Positions 1 through 11,800 of a stretch of 64,000 nucleotides of DNA are shown one piece after another; positions within the stretch are counted from its first letter, which is position 1; each line of letters starts with the position of its first letter. The DNA lies in NCBI RefSeq assembly GCF_023146395.1, contig NZ_JAGLCD010000002.1:62001-126000 (forward strand), written 5' to 3'. A program made the position numbers and the translations under genes. Under the pieces are notes generated by a model that ran no database searches, had not been told where the DNA came from, and saw nothing but the letters and a program-made list of their open reading frames with translations. The DNA is from Aeromicrobium sp. (GTDB lineage: Bacteria > Actinomycetota > Actinomycetes > Propionibacteriales > Nocardioidaceae).

Positions 1-257
1 CGGGCGAACTCCTTGTTCTCGCCGACGTACGAAGCCACGACGCGTCGGAGCCGCCCGGCCGAGAGCAGCAGACCGAGCCCCCAGTCGTCGACCCCCGCAT
101 TGTTTGACACGACCTCGAGGTCGCGCGTGCCGGCGTCCAGGAGGGCCTGGATCAACGTGGAGGGGATGCCGCAGAGGCCGAATCCGCCCACCGTGAGCCT
201 CGCGCCGTCGGGCACGTCGGAGATCGCGTCGGCGGCCGAGCTGATGACCTTGTCCAT
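1..257 (-). CDS. 3-oxoacid / 3-oxoadipate CoA-transferase subunit A (N-terminal part; cut by window edge)
   Basis: Alpha subunit of a class I CoA transferase, which moves CoA from succinyl-CoA to a 3-oxo acid as an A/B heterotetramer. Reading leftwards from the ATG at 257, the protein begins MDKVISSAADAI and soon shows VGGFGLCGIPSTLI and then SNNAGVDDWGLGLLL, both hallmarks of SCOT-A/PcaI proteins. About 85 residues are visible before the window ends, and subunit B should follow outside it. The divergent IclR gene fits PcaI, because IclR proteins often control pca genes. ScoA of a ketone-body or leucine pathway is equally compatible with the motifs and with the neighbouring leucine-type operon. 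The family is clear, the substrate is not. Confidence 0.85.
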   Translation of the reverse strand, partial: MDKVISSAADAISDVPDGARLTVGGFGLCGIPSTLIQALLDAGTRDLEVVSNNAGVDDWGLGLLLSAGRLRRVVASYVGENKEFA

Positions 258-380
258 GCGGCGATCAAAGAGCGCGTCCGATCCGTGGTCAAGCCTGCTC
301 CTGCAAAACCTGCCAATTGCTCGTTCAGTGGAATCAGGGGATCAACGGCGTCCATTCAGCGGACGCCCTACGATGAGCGC

Positions 381-1151
381 GTGACCGAGTCCCCGAGTGT
401 CGTGCGGCGAGCGGGAGCCCTGCTGCGTGCCCTGGCGGCGCACGAGCCCTCGGGCGCCAGCACGACCGCGCTCGCCGACGCCGCAGAGGTGCCCCGCCCT
501 ACCGCGCACCGTCTCCTGATCGCGCTCAGCGCGGAGGACCTCGTCGAGCGCGACGTCGACAGCGGCGCGTGGCACCTGGGGTCGGAGTGCTTCCTCCTCG
601 GCGCGGCCGCGACGAACCGTCACGACGTCACGCCGCTGGCTCGCGCCACCGTGCGCAGGCTGGCGGCGGAGACGGGCGAGAGCGCGTTCTTCTCGGTGCG
701 CCGCGGTGACGAGACGGTCTGCGTCCTGCGCGAGGACGGCAGCTTCCCGATCCGCTCGCACGTGCTCCACGAGGGCATCCGCTTCCCGCTCGGTGTCGCA
801 TCGGCGAGCCTGGCGGTGCTGGCCCTGCTGCCCGACCGAGAACGCGAGACCTACCTGGCGTCGACCGACCTGGAGCGCGAGTTCGGGGTCGAGCACGGCG
901 TCGGGCCGCTGTCCGCACGCGTCGCGGCCACCCGCGACCGCGGGTACGCCGTCAACCCCGGGCTCATCGTCGAGGGGAGCTGGGGACTCGGTGCGGCGGT
1001 CCTCGACGGTCACGACACGCCGCGGTGGGCGGTGAGCCTGACCGGGATCGAGGCGCGGATCGCGCCGCGGCAGGCCGAGCTGGGCGAGCAGCTGCTGCGA
1101 GCCGCTCACGGTCTGTCGACCCAGGTCGCGCGGTCGGGTCGTCAGCGCTGA
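381..1151 (+). CDS. IclR-family transcriptional regulator
   Basis: DNA-binding regulator of about 256 residues. The N-terminal winged helix (residues 1-65, VVRRAGALLRALAAHE to a recognition helix with RPTAHRLLIAL) is followed by the GAF-like IclR effector domain (VRRGDETVCVLREDG, GVASASLAVLALLP, RGYAVNPG). I chose the GTG at 381 because the domain starts at once after it; an in-frame extension to 285 would run through the promoter of the divergent CoA-transferase gene. The 123 bp gap between the two genes holds a short inverted repeat, GCGTCC (348-353) and GGACGC (361-366). Local control of the CoA transferase is the simplest reading, as for PcaR/PcaU-type IclR proteins, but this is inferred from position. 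Confidence 0.88.
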   Translation: MTESPSVVRRAGALLRALAAHEPSGASTTALADAAEVPRPTAHRLLIALSAEDLVERDVDSGAWHLGSECFLLGAAATNRHDVTPLARATVRRLAAETGESAFFSVRRGDETVCVLREDGSFPIRSHVLHEGIRFPLGVASASLAVLALLPDRERETYLASTDLEREFGVEHGVGPLSARVAATRDRGYAVNPGLIVEGSWGLGAAVLDGHDTPRWAVSLTGIEARIAPRQAELGEQLLRAAHGLSTQVARSGRQR

Positions 1152-1167
1152 CCCGGTAACACCGACG

Positions 1168-1755
1168 TCACGGAGACAGGCCCGCCAGCGCCGAGATCGC
1201 CAGCTGCTCGAGCAGGGCCGCCATCTCGTGGCCCTCAAGTCGGGCGCTGTGCGGGGTGGAGTTGATCAGTCCGAAGACGGCGTGCGCGGCGGACCGCGAG
1301 TGGGCGTCGTCGGCGCCGGTCGTGGCGCGGACGACGCGGACCCACAGCTCGACGTACTGGCGCTGCAGGCGACGGACCGTGCGTCGATCGTCCTGGCCCA
1401 GGCTCTCCAGGTCACGGAACTGCACGCTGATCAGGGCCGGTCGGGTCAGCGCGAACTCGACGTGCCAGCGCACCAGGGCGAGCAGCTCGGCGCGAGGGCC
1501 ATCGGCCGCCGCGGCCTCGGCCCGGCGCAGGCCCTCGGCGAGCAGGAGCTCGGAGATGTCGACCAGCATCGTGCCGAGCAACGCCTCCTTGCTCGTGAAG
1601 TGCTTGTACAGCGCAGGCCCGGAGGTGCCGACGGCTCGGCCGATCTCGTGCATCGACACGCCGTGGAAGCCCTGGACGGCGAACAGGCCGGCCGCGACCT
1701 CGACGATCTGCTGGCGACGGCCAGCGGGTGGGGGTGCTGCAGCGTCGACGTCCAC
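1168..1755 (-). CDS. TetR/AcrR-family regulator, probable repressor of the acyl-CoA operon
   Basis: TetR-type protein of 195 residues. The N-terminal helix-turn-helix is at residues 15-60 (IVEVAAGLFAVQGFHGVSMH, then GTSGPALYKHFTSKEALL), followed by a helical ligand-binding domain. It is divergent from the acyl-CoA dehydrogenase/carboxylase operon, with 100 bp between start codons containing two palindromes that are good TetR operator candidates. In mycobacteria the TetR protein Rv2506 (BkaR) is encoded beside and represses the equivalent branched-chain keto-acid operon. Orthology is inferred from context. The ligand would then be an acyl-CoA intermediate, which the sequence alone cannot show. 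Confidence 0.88.
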   Translation of the reverse strand: MDVDAAAPPPAGRRQQIVEVAAGLFAVQGFHGVSMHEIGRAVGTSGPALYKHFTSKEALLGTMLVDISELLLAEGLRRAEAAAADGPRAELLALVRWHVEFALTRPALISVQFRDLESLGQDDRRTVRRLQRQYVELWVRVVRATTGADDAHSRSAAHAVFGLINSTPHSARLEGHEMAALLEQLAISALAGLSP

Positions 1756-1785
1756 CCCAGCATCGTAGACGGGTCTGGACGTCGA

Positions 1786-1828
1786 GGTTAATGATTGCTA
1801 ACCTGGCGCTGGTTAATGATCGTTAACC
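1786..1828. promoter_or_regulatory. Two tandem palindromic TetR operator candidates
   Basis: GGTTAATGATTGCTAACC (1786-1803) and GGTTAATGATCGTTAACC (1811-1828) are 18 bp palindromes whose starts lie 25 bp apart. They share a GGTTA...TAACC core, and the second has perfect GGTTAA/TTAACC arms. They lie between the TetR gene and the acyl-CoA dehydrogenase ATG at 1856. Their AT-rich core stands out in this GC-rich region and may also contain promoter elements. Likely the binding sites of the divergent TetR protein. Confidence 0.7.
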
Positions 1829-1855
1829 GACGCCGAGAAGGTAGGGGACCGCCGC

Positions 1856-3046
1856 ATGTTCGAGCTCAGCCGGGAGCACGAGGCCTTCCGCGGATCCGTG
1901 CGCGACTTCGCCGAGCGCGAGATCGCCCCGCACGTCGCCGCGTGGGACCGTGACCACCACTTCCCGGTGGACGTCGTCCGCCACATGGGCGACCTGGGCC
2001 TGATGGGTCTGACGGCGCCGGAGTCCCTCGGCGGCGCCGGCGAGGACGGCGACTTCACGTCGCTCTGCGTCGCGATCGAGGAGATCGGCCGCGTCGACCA
2101 GTCGATGGGGATCACCCTCGAGGCGGCGGTGGGCCTCGGCATCAACCCGATCCTCACCTACGGCACCGACGAGCAGAAGGAGCAGTGGCTGCCCGACCTC
2201 GTCGCGGGACGCGCGCTCGCCGGCTTCGGCCTGACCGAGCCGGGGGCAGGCTCGGACGCCGGCGCCACCCGGACCCGGGCCGAGATCGACGGCGACGAGT
2301 GGGTCGTCAATGGTGCCAAGCAGTTCATCACCAACTCGGGCTCGGAGATCACCTCGCTCGTGACCGTCACGGCCCGCACGGGACAGCGCGAGAACGGGTC
2401 CGCCGAGATCTCGGCGATCATCGTCCCGTCCGGCACGCCGGGCTTCGAGGTCGAGCCGTCCTACGACAAGCTCGGGTGGCACATCTCCGACACGCACCCG
2501 CTGGCCTTCACCGACTGCCGCGTCCCGGCCGGCAACGTGCTCGGCGAGCGCGGCCGTGGCTACGCCCAGTTCCTCGGCACGCTCGACGACGGCCGCGTGG
2601 CGATCGCCGCCCTCGCGGTGGGCCTGCTGCAGGCCTGCCTCGACCTGACCGTCACCTACGCGGGGGAGCGCCAGACCTTCGGCGGCCCCATCGGGCGCAA
2701 GCAGGGCGTCGCGTTCCAGATCGCCGACCTCGAGGTCATGCTGCAGGCCTCGCGTCTGCTGACCTACAAGGCGGCGGCGATGAAGGACGCGATGGACCGG
2801 GGCGCCTCGGGCGCTCCCTCCCGCGCCGAGTTCAAGCAGGCCGCCTCCGTCGCGAAGCTCTACGCCACCGAGTCCGCCGTGACGGCGACGCGCATCGCGA
2901 CGCAGGTCTTCGGCGGCTACGGCTTCATGGAGGAGTACCCCGTCGCCCGGTTCTACCGCGACGCCAAGATCCTCGAGATCGGCGAGGGCACGAGCGAGGT
3001 CCAGCGCATGCTGATCGCCCGCGGCCTCGGGCTCCCGGTCGAGTGA
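1856..3046 (+). CDS. Acyl-CoA dehydrogenase, probably branched-chain (isovaleryl-CoA type)
   Basis: FAD-dependent dehydrogenase of 396 residues, full length for the family. It should introduce the alpha,beta double bond into a short branched acyl-CoA, passing electrons to ETF. Landmarks: LTEPGAGSDAGATRT in the FAD/substrate region, GAKQFITNSG, RQTFGGPIGRKQGV, QVFGGYGFMEEYPVARFYRD and the C-terminal EIGEGTSEVQRML. The Glu in EGTSE sits at the usual catalytic position of short- and medium-chain enzymes, whereas classic isovaleryl-CoA dehydrogenase has GAGTSE with its base elsewhere. First gene of the operon, directly after the two TetR palindromes. Equivalent in place to mycobacterial FadE19 (Rv2500c). 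A leucine or isoleucine intermediate is likely; the exact acyl chain is not provable here. Confidence 0.88.
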   Translation: MFELSREHEAFRGSVRDFAEREIAPHVAAWDRDHHFPVDVVRHMGDLGLMGLTAPESLGGAGEDGDFTSLCVAIEEIGRVDQSMGITLEAAVGLGINPILTYGTDEQKEQWLPDLVAGRALAGFGLTEPGAGSDAGATRTRAEIDGDEWVVNGAKQFITNSGSEITSLVTVTARTGQRENGSAEISAIIVPSGTPGFEVEPSYDKLGWHISDTHPLAFTDCRVPAGNVLGERGRGYAQFLGTLDDGRVAIAALAVGLLQACLDLTVTYAGERQTFGGPIGRKQGVAFQIADLEVMLQASRLLTYKAAAMKDAMDRGASGAPSRAEFKQAASVAKLYATESAVTATRIATQVFGGYGFMEEYPVARFYRDAKILEIGEGTSEVQRMLIARGLGLPVE

Positions 3047-3051
3047 CCGGC

Positions 3052-3555
3052 ATGGCGACGGCACCCGCGACGGGCGACACCGTGAAGCGCATCCAGCAGC
3101 GCGGCCTCTGGTTCGAGGAGTTCGAGGTCGGCACGATCTACGCGCACCGGCCGGGCCGCACGGTCACCGAGACCGACAACGTGCTGTTCACGACCCTGAC
3201 GATGAACACCCAGCCGCTGCACCTCGACCAGGCCGCGAGCGAGCTGCTCGCCCCGTTCCACGACCGCCTGGTCAACTCGATGTTCACCCTGTCGACGCTG
3301 GTCGGCCTGTCGGTCACGCAGCTCACCCAGGGCACGATCGTCGCGAACCTCGGCTTCTCCGAGATCTCGTTCCCGGCGCCAGTCCGCCACGGCGACACGC
3401 TCTACGCCGAGACCCTCGTCGAGGACAAGCGACCCTCGGGCAGCCGGCCGGGCGAGGGCGTCGTCTCGATGCGGCACACGGCCCGGAACCAGGACGACGT
3501 CGTCGTGGCGGTCGCGGTCCGCAAGACCCTCGTGAGGATGGCGCCCGATGCGTGA
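3052..3555 (+). CDS. MaoC-like hydratase (Rv2499c / itaconyl-CoA hydratase type)
   Basis: Hotdog-fold hydratase of 167 residues. After a short N-terminal tail it shows GLWFEEFEVGTIYAHRPGRT, then TMNTQPLHLD, the (R)-specific hydratase loop in the form seen in mesaconyl/itaconyl-CoA hydratases, then PVRHGDTLYAETLVEDKRPS. In M. tuberculosis the neighbour of the CitE-like lyase, Rv2499c, hydrates itaconyl-CoA to citramalyl-CoA. The same partner gene follows here with an 8 bp overlap, which supports that role. Start taken at ATG 3052; an in-frame GTG at 3043 overlapping the previous stop is an alternative. The reaction is inferred from family and context. Confidence 0.78.
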   Translation: MATAPATGDTVKRIQQRGLWFEEFEVGTIYAHRPGRTVTETDNVLFTTLTMNTQPLHLDQAASELLAPFHDRLVNSMFTLSTLVGLSVTQLTQGTIVANLGFSEISFPAPVRHGDTLYAETLVEDKRPSGSRPGEGVVSMRHTARNQDDVVVAVAVRKTLVRMAPDA

Positions 3556-4380
3556 CGCGAGCCCCGGCCCGGCCTGGTTGTTCTGCCCCGCCGACCGCCC
3601 CGACCGGTACGGCAAGGCGCTTGCCGCGGCCGACGTCGTGATCCTCGACCTGGAGGACGCCGTGGCACCGGCTGCCAAGGCGTCGGCACGCGAGGCCCTG
3701 CGCGGCCTCGCGGCCGACGGGATCGTCGACTGGGCGCGCACGGTCGTGCGCGTCAACGGTGCCGACACGGTCGACCACGCTGCCGACCTCGCGCTGACGC
3801 AGGATATCGGCGTCCGCACCGTCATGCTGTCGAAGTCGGAGCGCGCGGACGACGTGCGCGCCGTGCCGCACGACGTCGTGCTGCTGCTCGAGACGCCCGC
3901 GGGCATCCGGGACGCCGACGAGCTCGCCTCCGTCGACAACGTGGTGGCCGTGATGTGGGGGGCCGATGACCTGGTGGCCGGCCTCGGCGGCACCTCCAGC
4001 CGCTTCCCCGACGGCCGGTACCGCGACCTGGCCCGGCACGCCCGGGCCCGCGCGCTGCTCGCGGCGAAGGCGGCCGGTCGGCTGGCCCTGGACGCGGTGC
4101 ACATGGACATCCCCGACACGGCCGGACTTGCTGCCGAGTGCGAGGACGCCGTGGCCTCGGGGTTCGACGCGACCGTGGCGATCCACCCGACGCAGGTCGC
4201 GGTGATCCGCCGGTCCTACGCGCCCGACGCCGAGCGCGTCGTGTGGGCCGAGCAGCTGCTGGCCCACGTCGGCGACGACCGCAGCGTCACGACCTTCCGG
4301 GGCCGGATGGTCGACGGCCCCATCTACGCCCAGGCCGAGCGAGTCCTCCGACTCGCCGCCGCGACCTCCGGAGGACGATG

Positions 4381-4381
<1 letters not shown>
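3548..4381 (+). CDS. HpcH/HpaI aldolase (CitE-like): probable citramalyl-/beta-hydroxyacyl-CoA lyase
   Basis: TIM-barrel C-C lyase of 277 residues. Motifs: [16 protein letters not shown], the Mg-binding region [27 protein letters not shown] with a metal-binding Glu, and [12 protein letters not shown]; near the end [13 protein letters not shown]. Lone CitE proteins outside citrate lyase operons act on malyl- or citramalyl-CoA, and Rv2498c in the equivalent mycobacterial operon is a beta-hydroxyacyl-CoA lyase serving leucine catabolism and itaconate breakdown. Overlaps the hydratase gene by 8 bp and the carboxylase gene by one base, so translation is probably coupled. Substrate assignment is by analogy. 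Confidence 0.82.
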
Positions 4382-5936
<1,555 letters not shown>

Positions 5937-5937
<1 letters not shown>

Positions 5938-7877
5938 TGACGATGTCGCAGCAGTCCAGGACCGTTTTGGTCGCCAACCGCGGCGAGATCGCACTGCGTG
6001 TCTTCCGTACTGCCGAGGCGATGGGCCTGCGTACGGTGGCAATCCACACGCAGGTCGACGCCGCCGCGCCGCACGTTCTCGCCGCCGACGTGGCTGTCGC
6101 GGTTCCCGACTATCTCGATGTCGAAGCCGTCGTGGCAGCGGCGCGCGAGGTCGGGGCCGACGTCGTGCACCCGGGGTACGGCTTCCTCTCCGAGCGGTCC
6201 GCGTTCGCCGCGGCACTGCGCGACGCGGGCGTGACCCTGGCGGGGCCGAGTCCGGAGGTCATGGAGCAGATGGGTCGCAAGGACCTCGCCCGTGAGGTCG
6301 CGGTCGCGGCCGGCGTGCCGGTCGTGCCCGCGTACGCGCTCGACGACGACCCGGCGACGTTCGCGTACCCCGTCCTGGTCAAGGCCGCCGCGGGCGGCGG
6401 CGGCAAGGGGATGCGGGTCGTGCGCTCGGCCGAGGACTTCGCCGAGGGCGCCGCCGCAGCCCGCCGAGAGGCCGAGAGCTCGTTCGGCGACGGGACGCTG
6501 CTGGTCGAGAAGTATGTCGAGTCGGGCCGCCACCTCGAGGTGCAGGTCATGGCCGACACCCACGGCACCGTGCTGCACCTGTGGGAGCGTGACTGCTCGA
6601 CGCAGCGTCGCCACCAGAAGGTGCTGGAGGAGGCCCCCGCGCCGACGATCGACGAGGACACGCGCCAGCGACTCGTCGCCTCCGCCGTCGACCTCGCCCG
6701 CGAGGTCGGCTACGTCGGCGCAGGCACGGTCGAGTTTCTGCTCGACAACGCGACCGGAGAGTTCTACTTCCTCGAGATGAACACCCGCCTCCAGGTCGAG
6801 CACCCCGTCACCGAGGCCATCACGGGCCTCGACCTGGTCGAGCTCCAGTTGCGTGTCGCTGCAGGCGAGCCTTTGCCGATCACCCAGGACGATGTGGGAC
6901 GCGACGGTTGGGCGATCGAGGCGCGGGTCTATGCCGAGGACGCGTTCGGCGGATTTCTGCCGCAGGCCGGTACAGCTAGCCACGTGGCCTGGCCGGAGGG
7001 TGTGCGGGTGGATCACGCGTTGTTCTCGGGGCAACGGGTCTCGACGAGCTACGACCCGATGCTCGGCAAGATCATTGCCTTCGGATCGGACCGCGAGGAG
7101 GCTCGCGCAGCCCTGGTCACCGCGCTCGACGAGACCGTCGTCCTGGGCCTGACGACCAACACCGGCTTCCTCCGCGCCCTCGCGGCTAGCGAGGAGTTTC
7201 GCGACCGCAGAATCGACACCGCGTGGCTCGATGTCCACGAGGTGGCGCCGCCGGCGATCGAGGACGCGCGGGCCCTGGCGGCCTGGGTGCAGGCATCGGC
7301 CGGACGGGCCAGCGAGGCCAGCCCGTTCACCGCGGACGGATTCCGCGTCGCTGGATCTCCAGCGCCGATGCAGGTCCGCCTCGATGAGGCCGTCGTGGTC
7401 GACAGGCAGGCGTCGACCGTCGGCGGTCGGCTGCTCCGGCGGCTCATCGTGGAGGATCGCGGCCGTTTCGTACGCGCTGAGGCGTGGCTCGGTGGCCGGC
7501 GCTTGGTCGGCCACGTCCGACTGCTGCACCCTGAAGGGGTCGAGGTCGTGCTCGCTGGCCAGCGCCACGTGCTGCGTCCGCTCGACCCGAGCGCCAGCGC
7601 CGTTGTGGGTCTCGACGACGGCCGGGTCGTCTCTCCGATGCCCGGAACTGTGCTGGACGTCCGCGTGGCGGAGGGCGACGCCGTAGCCGAGGGGGACCTC
7701 CTCTGCACCATCGAGGCCATGAAGATGGAACTTTCGCTGCGGGCGCCGCGAGCCGGTCAGGTTCTGGGGGTTCACGCTGTGATCGGCCGCCAAGTGGCGC
7801 TCGGCGCGGAGTTGTTCCAGGTGGGTGTCGAGGCGGCAGGGCAGGTGTCCGAGACTGCCTCGAGTCGAGGAGCCTGA
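5937..7877 (+). CDS. Acyl-CoA carboxylase alpha subunit: biotin carboxylase plus biotin carrier
   Basis: About 646 residues. N-terminal biotin carboxylase: VLVANRGEIALRVFRTAEAM, HPGYGFLSERSAF, ATP-grasp loop KAAAGGGGKGMRVV, RDCSTQRRHQKVLEEAPAP, FLEMNTRLQVEHPVTE. The C-terminal biotinyl domain carries CTIEAMKMELS, whose Lys is biotinylated. Length and order equal AccA1 (Rv2501c) and MCC-alpha. The start overlaps the beta-subunit stop as ATGA (5937), and a second in-frame ATG lies at 5943. Last gene of the TetR-controlled operon. Biotin loading needs BirA from elsewhere. Confidence 0.9.
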
Positions 7878-7882
7878 GACGC

Positions 7883-8134
7883 ATGGCATGGGTCGACGGC
7901 GCCTGGCACCCTACCGCTCCAGTAAGGGTCCTCGAGTTCCCTACGGACGGTCCGCCCAGGTGGCGTCTGGACGGATTGGTGCATGCGCGTCGGATTGGCA
8001 CGCTCGCGGCTGCGTGTGGTTCGTCGGCAGCCGAGTGGCCGATGCTGATGACCGAGCCGTTTGATCATCGTGCCCCGGAAGCGTGTGCAGTCTGCGTGGC
8101 GACGCTGTTGGGCACGGAGCGATTGGCTAGGTGA
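7883..8134 (+). CDS. Small hypothetical protein
   Basis: Possible 83-residue protein starting 5 bp after the carboxylase stop. It begins MAWVDGAWHPTAP and ends with EACAVCVATLLG, a CxxC pair in a short C-terminal helix. Third-position GC is high, which favours real coding, but I recognise no family. What follows is decayed, so this could also be the surviving front part of a larger lost gene. Confidence 0.35.
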   Translation: MAWVDGAWHPTAPVRVLEFPTDGPPRWRLDGLVHARRIGTLAAACGSSAAEWPMLMTEPFDHRAPEACAVCVATLLGTERLAR

Positions 8135-8880
8135 GCTCGCGATTGAGCTGCAAGCGGATGGCGCGCAGCGCCTCGCGCAGCACGTGACCTCGAGGCGCTC
8201 TTGTCGGCGGTGCGTCAGTTCATCGACGAGGAGCACGACCTCGCGTGGACGCCGACTATGCCGCGCTTGAGCAGATCGCGGGAGCCGGCCGGGGTGCCGA
8301 GGACCGGACTCGTGCGTTCGACGCAATACCGAAATGGTGTGAATGAGGCGGTCATCGCAGGCGCAGAGTCCCACGGCCTTCGACGCGTCGCGGACTTCAA
8401 CCGGGCGGGCGGTGGGTCGATCGCGCCCTTGATACGTGAGCGTGAGGTTCCGACCACGCGTCAGCCTTCTCAGCTCACGTATCCGGCAGCGCCGCGTGAT
8501 CGGCCATGGCGCTGCCGTGGCGGGCGGCCGAACGTATCGGAGCGGCCAGGTGCACGCACTCGCGGCGCTCGGCCTGACACGGGTGAAATCGGTGAGAGGT
8601 CAGTGACATCACCGGCACCGGCCGAACCTCAACCTTCCATCGTCATGTGGATGGCTGATCGAACGGTTCACAGGAGGTCGTCGGATGGACGTCGTGCTGA
8701 CCCGATCGTGTAGTACGTCTCAGATTCGTTGACCCGAGTCGCGGCTCCGTCGACGCTGGCACGGTTCACATTCGGGGACGGCACGTCCGTCCTCGCCGCC
8801 GTGTCAGCGAGGAGAACGGTCATGTCAGTTGGCTCCCGAGGGTTCGCCCGTATCAGTTTCACGCGCCGGAGTGCAGCAGC
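8135..8880 (+). other. About 0.75 kb without an intact gene; decayed coding remnants
   Basis: No ORF here looks intact. Short stretches in different plus frames read like protein: ELAIELQADGAQRLAQ (near 8133-8180), LEALLSAVRQFIDEEHDLAW (near 8190-8250), DADYAALEQIAGAGRGAEDR (near 8249-8310) and NEAVIAGAESHGLRRVADFN (near 8340-8400). The last weakly resembles the middle of GMC oxidoreductases. The frame changes suggest a pseudogene or several gene scraps. The promoter of the oxidoreductase gene at 8881 must also lie in this stretch. Confidence 0.3.
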
Positions 8881-11800
8881 GTGACTCAGGCTTTTGAGCG
8901 AGCCCCTGAGCTCGCAGGATCTGACTTCGAGTTGCGCGATCGCTACGAGCGCCACGAGGGACGAGTGCACCTGACCGGCATCCAGGCTCTTGCGCGGGTG
9001 CCGATCGACCAAGCGCGAGCGGATCGTGCCGAAGGTCGCCTGGTGGGCACCTACATCAGCGGCTACGAGGGTTCACCCCTCGCTGGATACGACCTGGAGC
9101 TGCTGCGTCAGACCGCTCTCTTGGACGAGCACGACATCACCTTCGAGCCGGGACTGAACGAGGAAGCCGCGACCATGGCGGTACAGGGCGCCCAACTCAT
9201 CGACGGCCTCGATCCTCGTGTCGAAGGCGTCGTGGGGTTCTGGTACGGGAAGGCCCCAGGTCTGGATCGGGCGACAGACGCCTTTCGTCACGCAAACCTC
9301 ATGGGAACGCACCCACGCGGCGGCGCAGTCGCGCTGGTGGGGGATGACCCGGCGGCCAAGTCCTCGAGCGTGCCGTGCACGTCAGAGCGAGCCCTTGCTG
9401 ATCTCGGGATGCCGGTGTTCTATCCGGCAGACCCTGCCGAGGTCCTTTTCGCGGGGCGTCATGCGGTTGCCTTGTCGCGCGCATCAGGCCTGTGGACCTC
9501 GATCAAGGTGGTGACTGCCGTAGCGGACGGGTCGGCTTCGATGGACCTTCTCGCCGATCCCGTAGCGCCTGTCCTACCTGAGGGGTCTGGACGCCACGTG
9601 CCCAGCTCCAAGCTGCTGCAACCGACCCTCGGTCCCATTGAGCGTGACTTCATGACGACGCGCATGCGCATCGTCATGGACTATCTGCGTCTGAACGAAT
9701 TGAACCGGATCACGGGAGCACCTGATGCACGTGTGGGGATCGTCGCCTCGGGCAAGACCTATCTTGACGTGCGGGAGGCTATGTCTCGCCTCGGTCTGAA
9801 CGGCGGGGGGAGCGACCATGGCGACCGCGTGAGGCTCCTGAAGCTCGACGTGGTCTGGCCGCTCGACCCCGAGCAGGTCAGGCGCTTCGCCTCGGGCCTC
9901 GACGAGATCATCGTCGTCGAGGAGAAACGAGCCTTCATCGAGACTCTGGTACGAGAGGCGCTGTACGGCTCGGACTCCACCCCGACCATCACGGGAAAGG
10001 CAGACCCTCAGGGCGGCGAGCTCTTCGCATCGTACGGCGAGCTGGACGCGGACTCGGTGACACTGGGACTCGCAAAGCGGCTCGATGGACGGGACGGCAT
10101 GCCGGGTGTCGGGGCATGGCTTGAGGAGCGGAACCGAACTTTCGCCCGCGAGCGACTTCATCTCCCGCTGATCCAGCGAGCGCCGTACTACTGCTCTGGC
10201 TGCCCCCACAACACCTCGACGCGCCCGAGCTCGGACTCGATCGTCGGCGCCGGAATTGGATGCCATGCGATGGTCCTGCTCATGGACCCCAAGCAGGTCG
10301 GGGACGTCGTCGGTCTGACCCAGATGGGCGGTGAAGGTACGCAGTGGCTCGGGATGGCGCCGTTCGTCAAGGCGCCACACTTCATCCAGAACCTTGGCGA
10401 CGGCACCTTTCACCACTCGGGAAGCTTGGCCATTCGTGCCGCGGTGGCATCCGGCCGCAACATCACCTACCGCATCCTCTACAACTCGACGGTCGCCATG
10501 ACGGGCGGCCAGGACGCGGTGGGACAGATGGACGTCCCGGCGATGGTGCGCAACCTCCTGTCCGAAGGGGTCGAACGCATCATCGTGACCACGACCGATG
10601 TGAAGGCTCTGCGAAAGGCAGGGCTGCCGCGGAGTGTCAGTGTCTGGCCCCGCGAGCGGATCGGTGATGCGCAAGAGGCCCTTGCCGCGACACAGGGCAC
10701 GACCGTCCTGATCCACGAGCAGGAGTGCGCGACAGAACTTCGTCGCAAGCGCAAGCGAGGGAAGGCAGCGCAGCCGAGCGAGGCCGTGATGATCAACGAA
10801 CGTTTGTGCGAGGGGTGCGGGGACTGTGGTGAGAAGTCAAACTGCCTGTCGGTCCACCCGGTCGCGACAGAGTTTGGGCGTAAGACCACGGTTCACCAGA
10901 GCTCGTGCAACTCCGACCTGACGTGTCTGTCCGGTGACTGCCCTGCCTTCATGACGATCACCAAGGGGTCGGGCCCGAGCAAGCGCGAGTCGGTCGCCCT
11001 CCTCTCGGCCGATGATCTACCCGCTCCGCCCGACCGACAGTTGTCAGGCGTGCACACTGTTCGGCTCATGGGCGTCGGCGGCACCGGAGTCGTGACGACG
11101 TCACAAGTCCTCGCCATCGCCGCAGTCCTGTCCGGCCATCACGTTCGCACCCTCGATCAGACGGGTCTCGCGCAGAAGGGTGGCGCCGTCGTCTCCGACG
11201 TGAAGATCTCGGGACGTCCGATCGAGGCCGGCAACAAGGTCGGTGACGGCGGTTGCGACCTCTACCTTGGCTACGACCTGTTGGTGGCCGTCGACCCCCG
11301 CAACTACGCAGTACTCGCCCGGGAAGGAACGGCGATCGTGTCGACGTCCGTCGTGCCCACAGGTGCGATGGTCAGCGACAAGTCGGTGCTGTTCCCGGAC
11401 GTGGACGAGGCCCTTGTGCCGATCCGTGAGCGATCCGATCCCGAACGCGTCCTGGCCTTCGACGCTCGTCGGTACGCGGAGGGCCTGTTCGGCGCCGAGC
11501 AGTTCGCGAACATGTTTCTCCTCGGTGTTGCCCTCCAGGCAGGGGCGCTGCCACTGTCGGCCGCTGCCGTCGAGGAGTCGATCACTCTGAACGGGGTCGC
11601 CGTCGAGAAGAACGTGCAGTCCTTCCGCCGTGGGCGGCAATGGATCAGTGACCGACGGAGCCTCGATGCGGCCCTCCCGACGCCGGACGTGGCCGACGAG
11701 GCCGCCCCGACCAGGTCGAGCCAGATGGTGAAAGCGTCACCCGGATCCGAGCTCGAACGGCTCGTCCGAGTTCGCGCCCATGAACTGGCCGCCTACCAGA

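Noticed and set aside
8201-8713. A 170-codon plus-strand open frame as a gene
   Set aside because: Only its first half reads like protein, the rest is Arg/Pro low complexity, and neighbouring frames hold other protein-like pieces, so decay is more likely.
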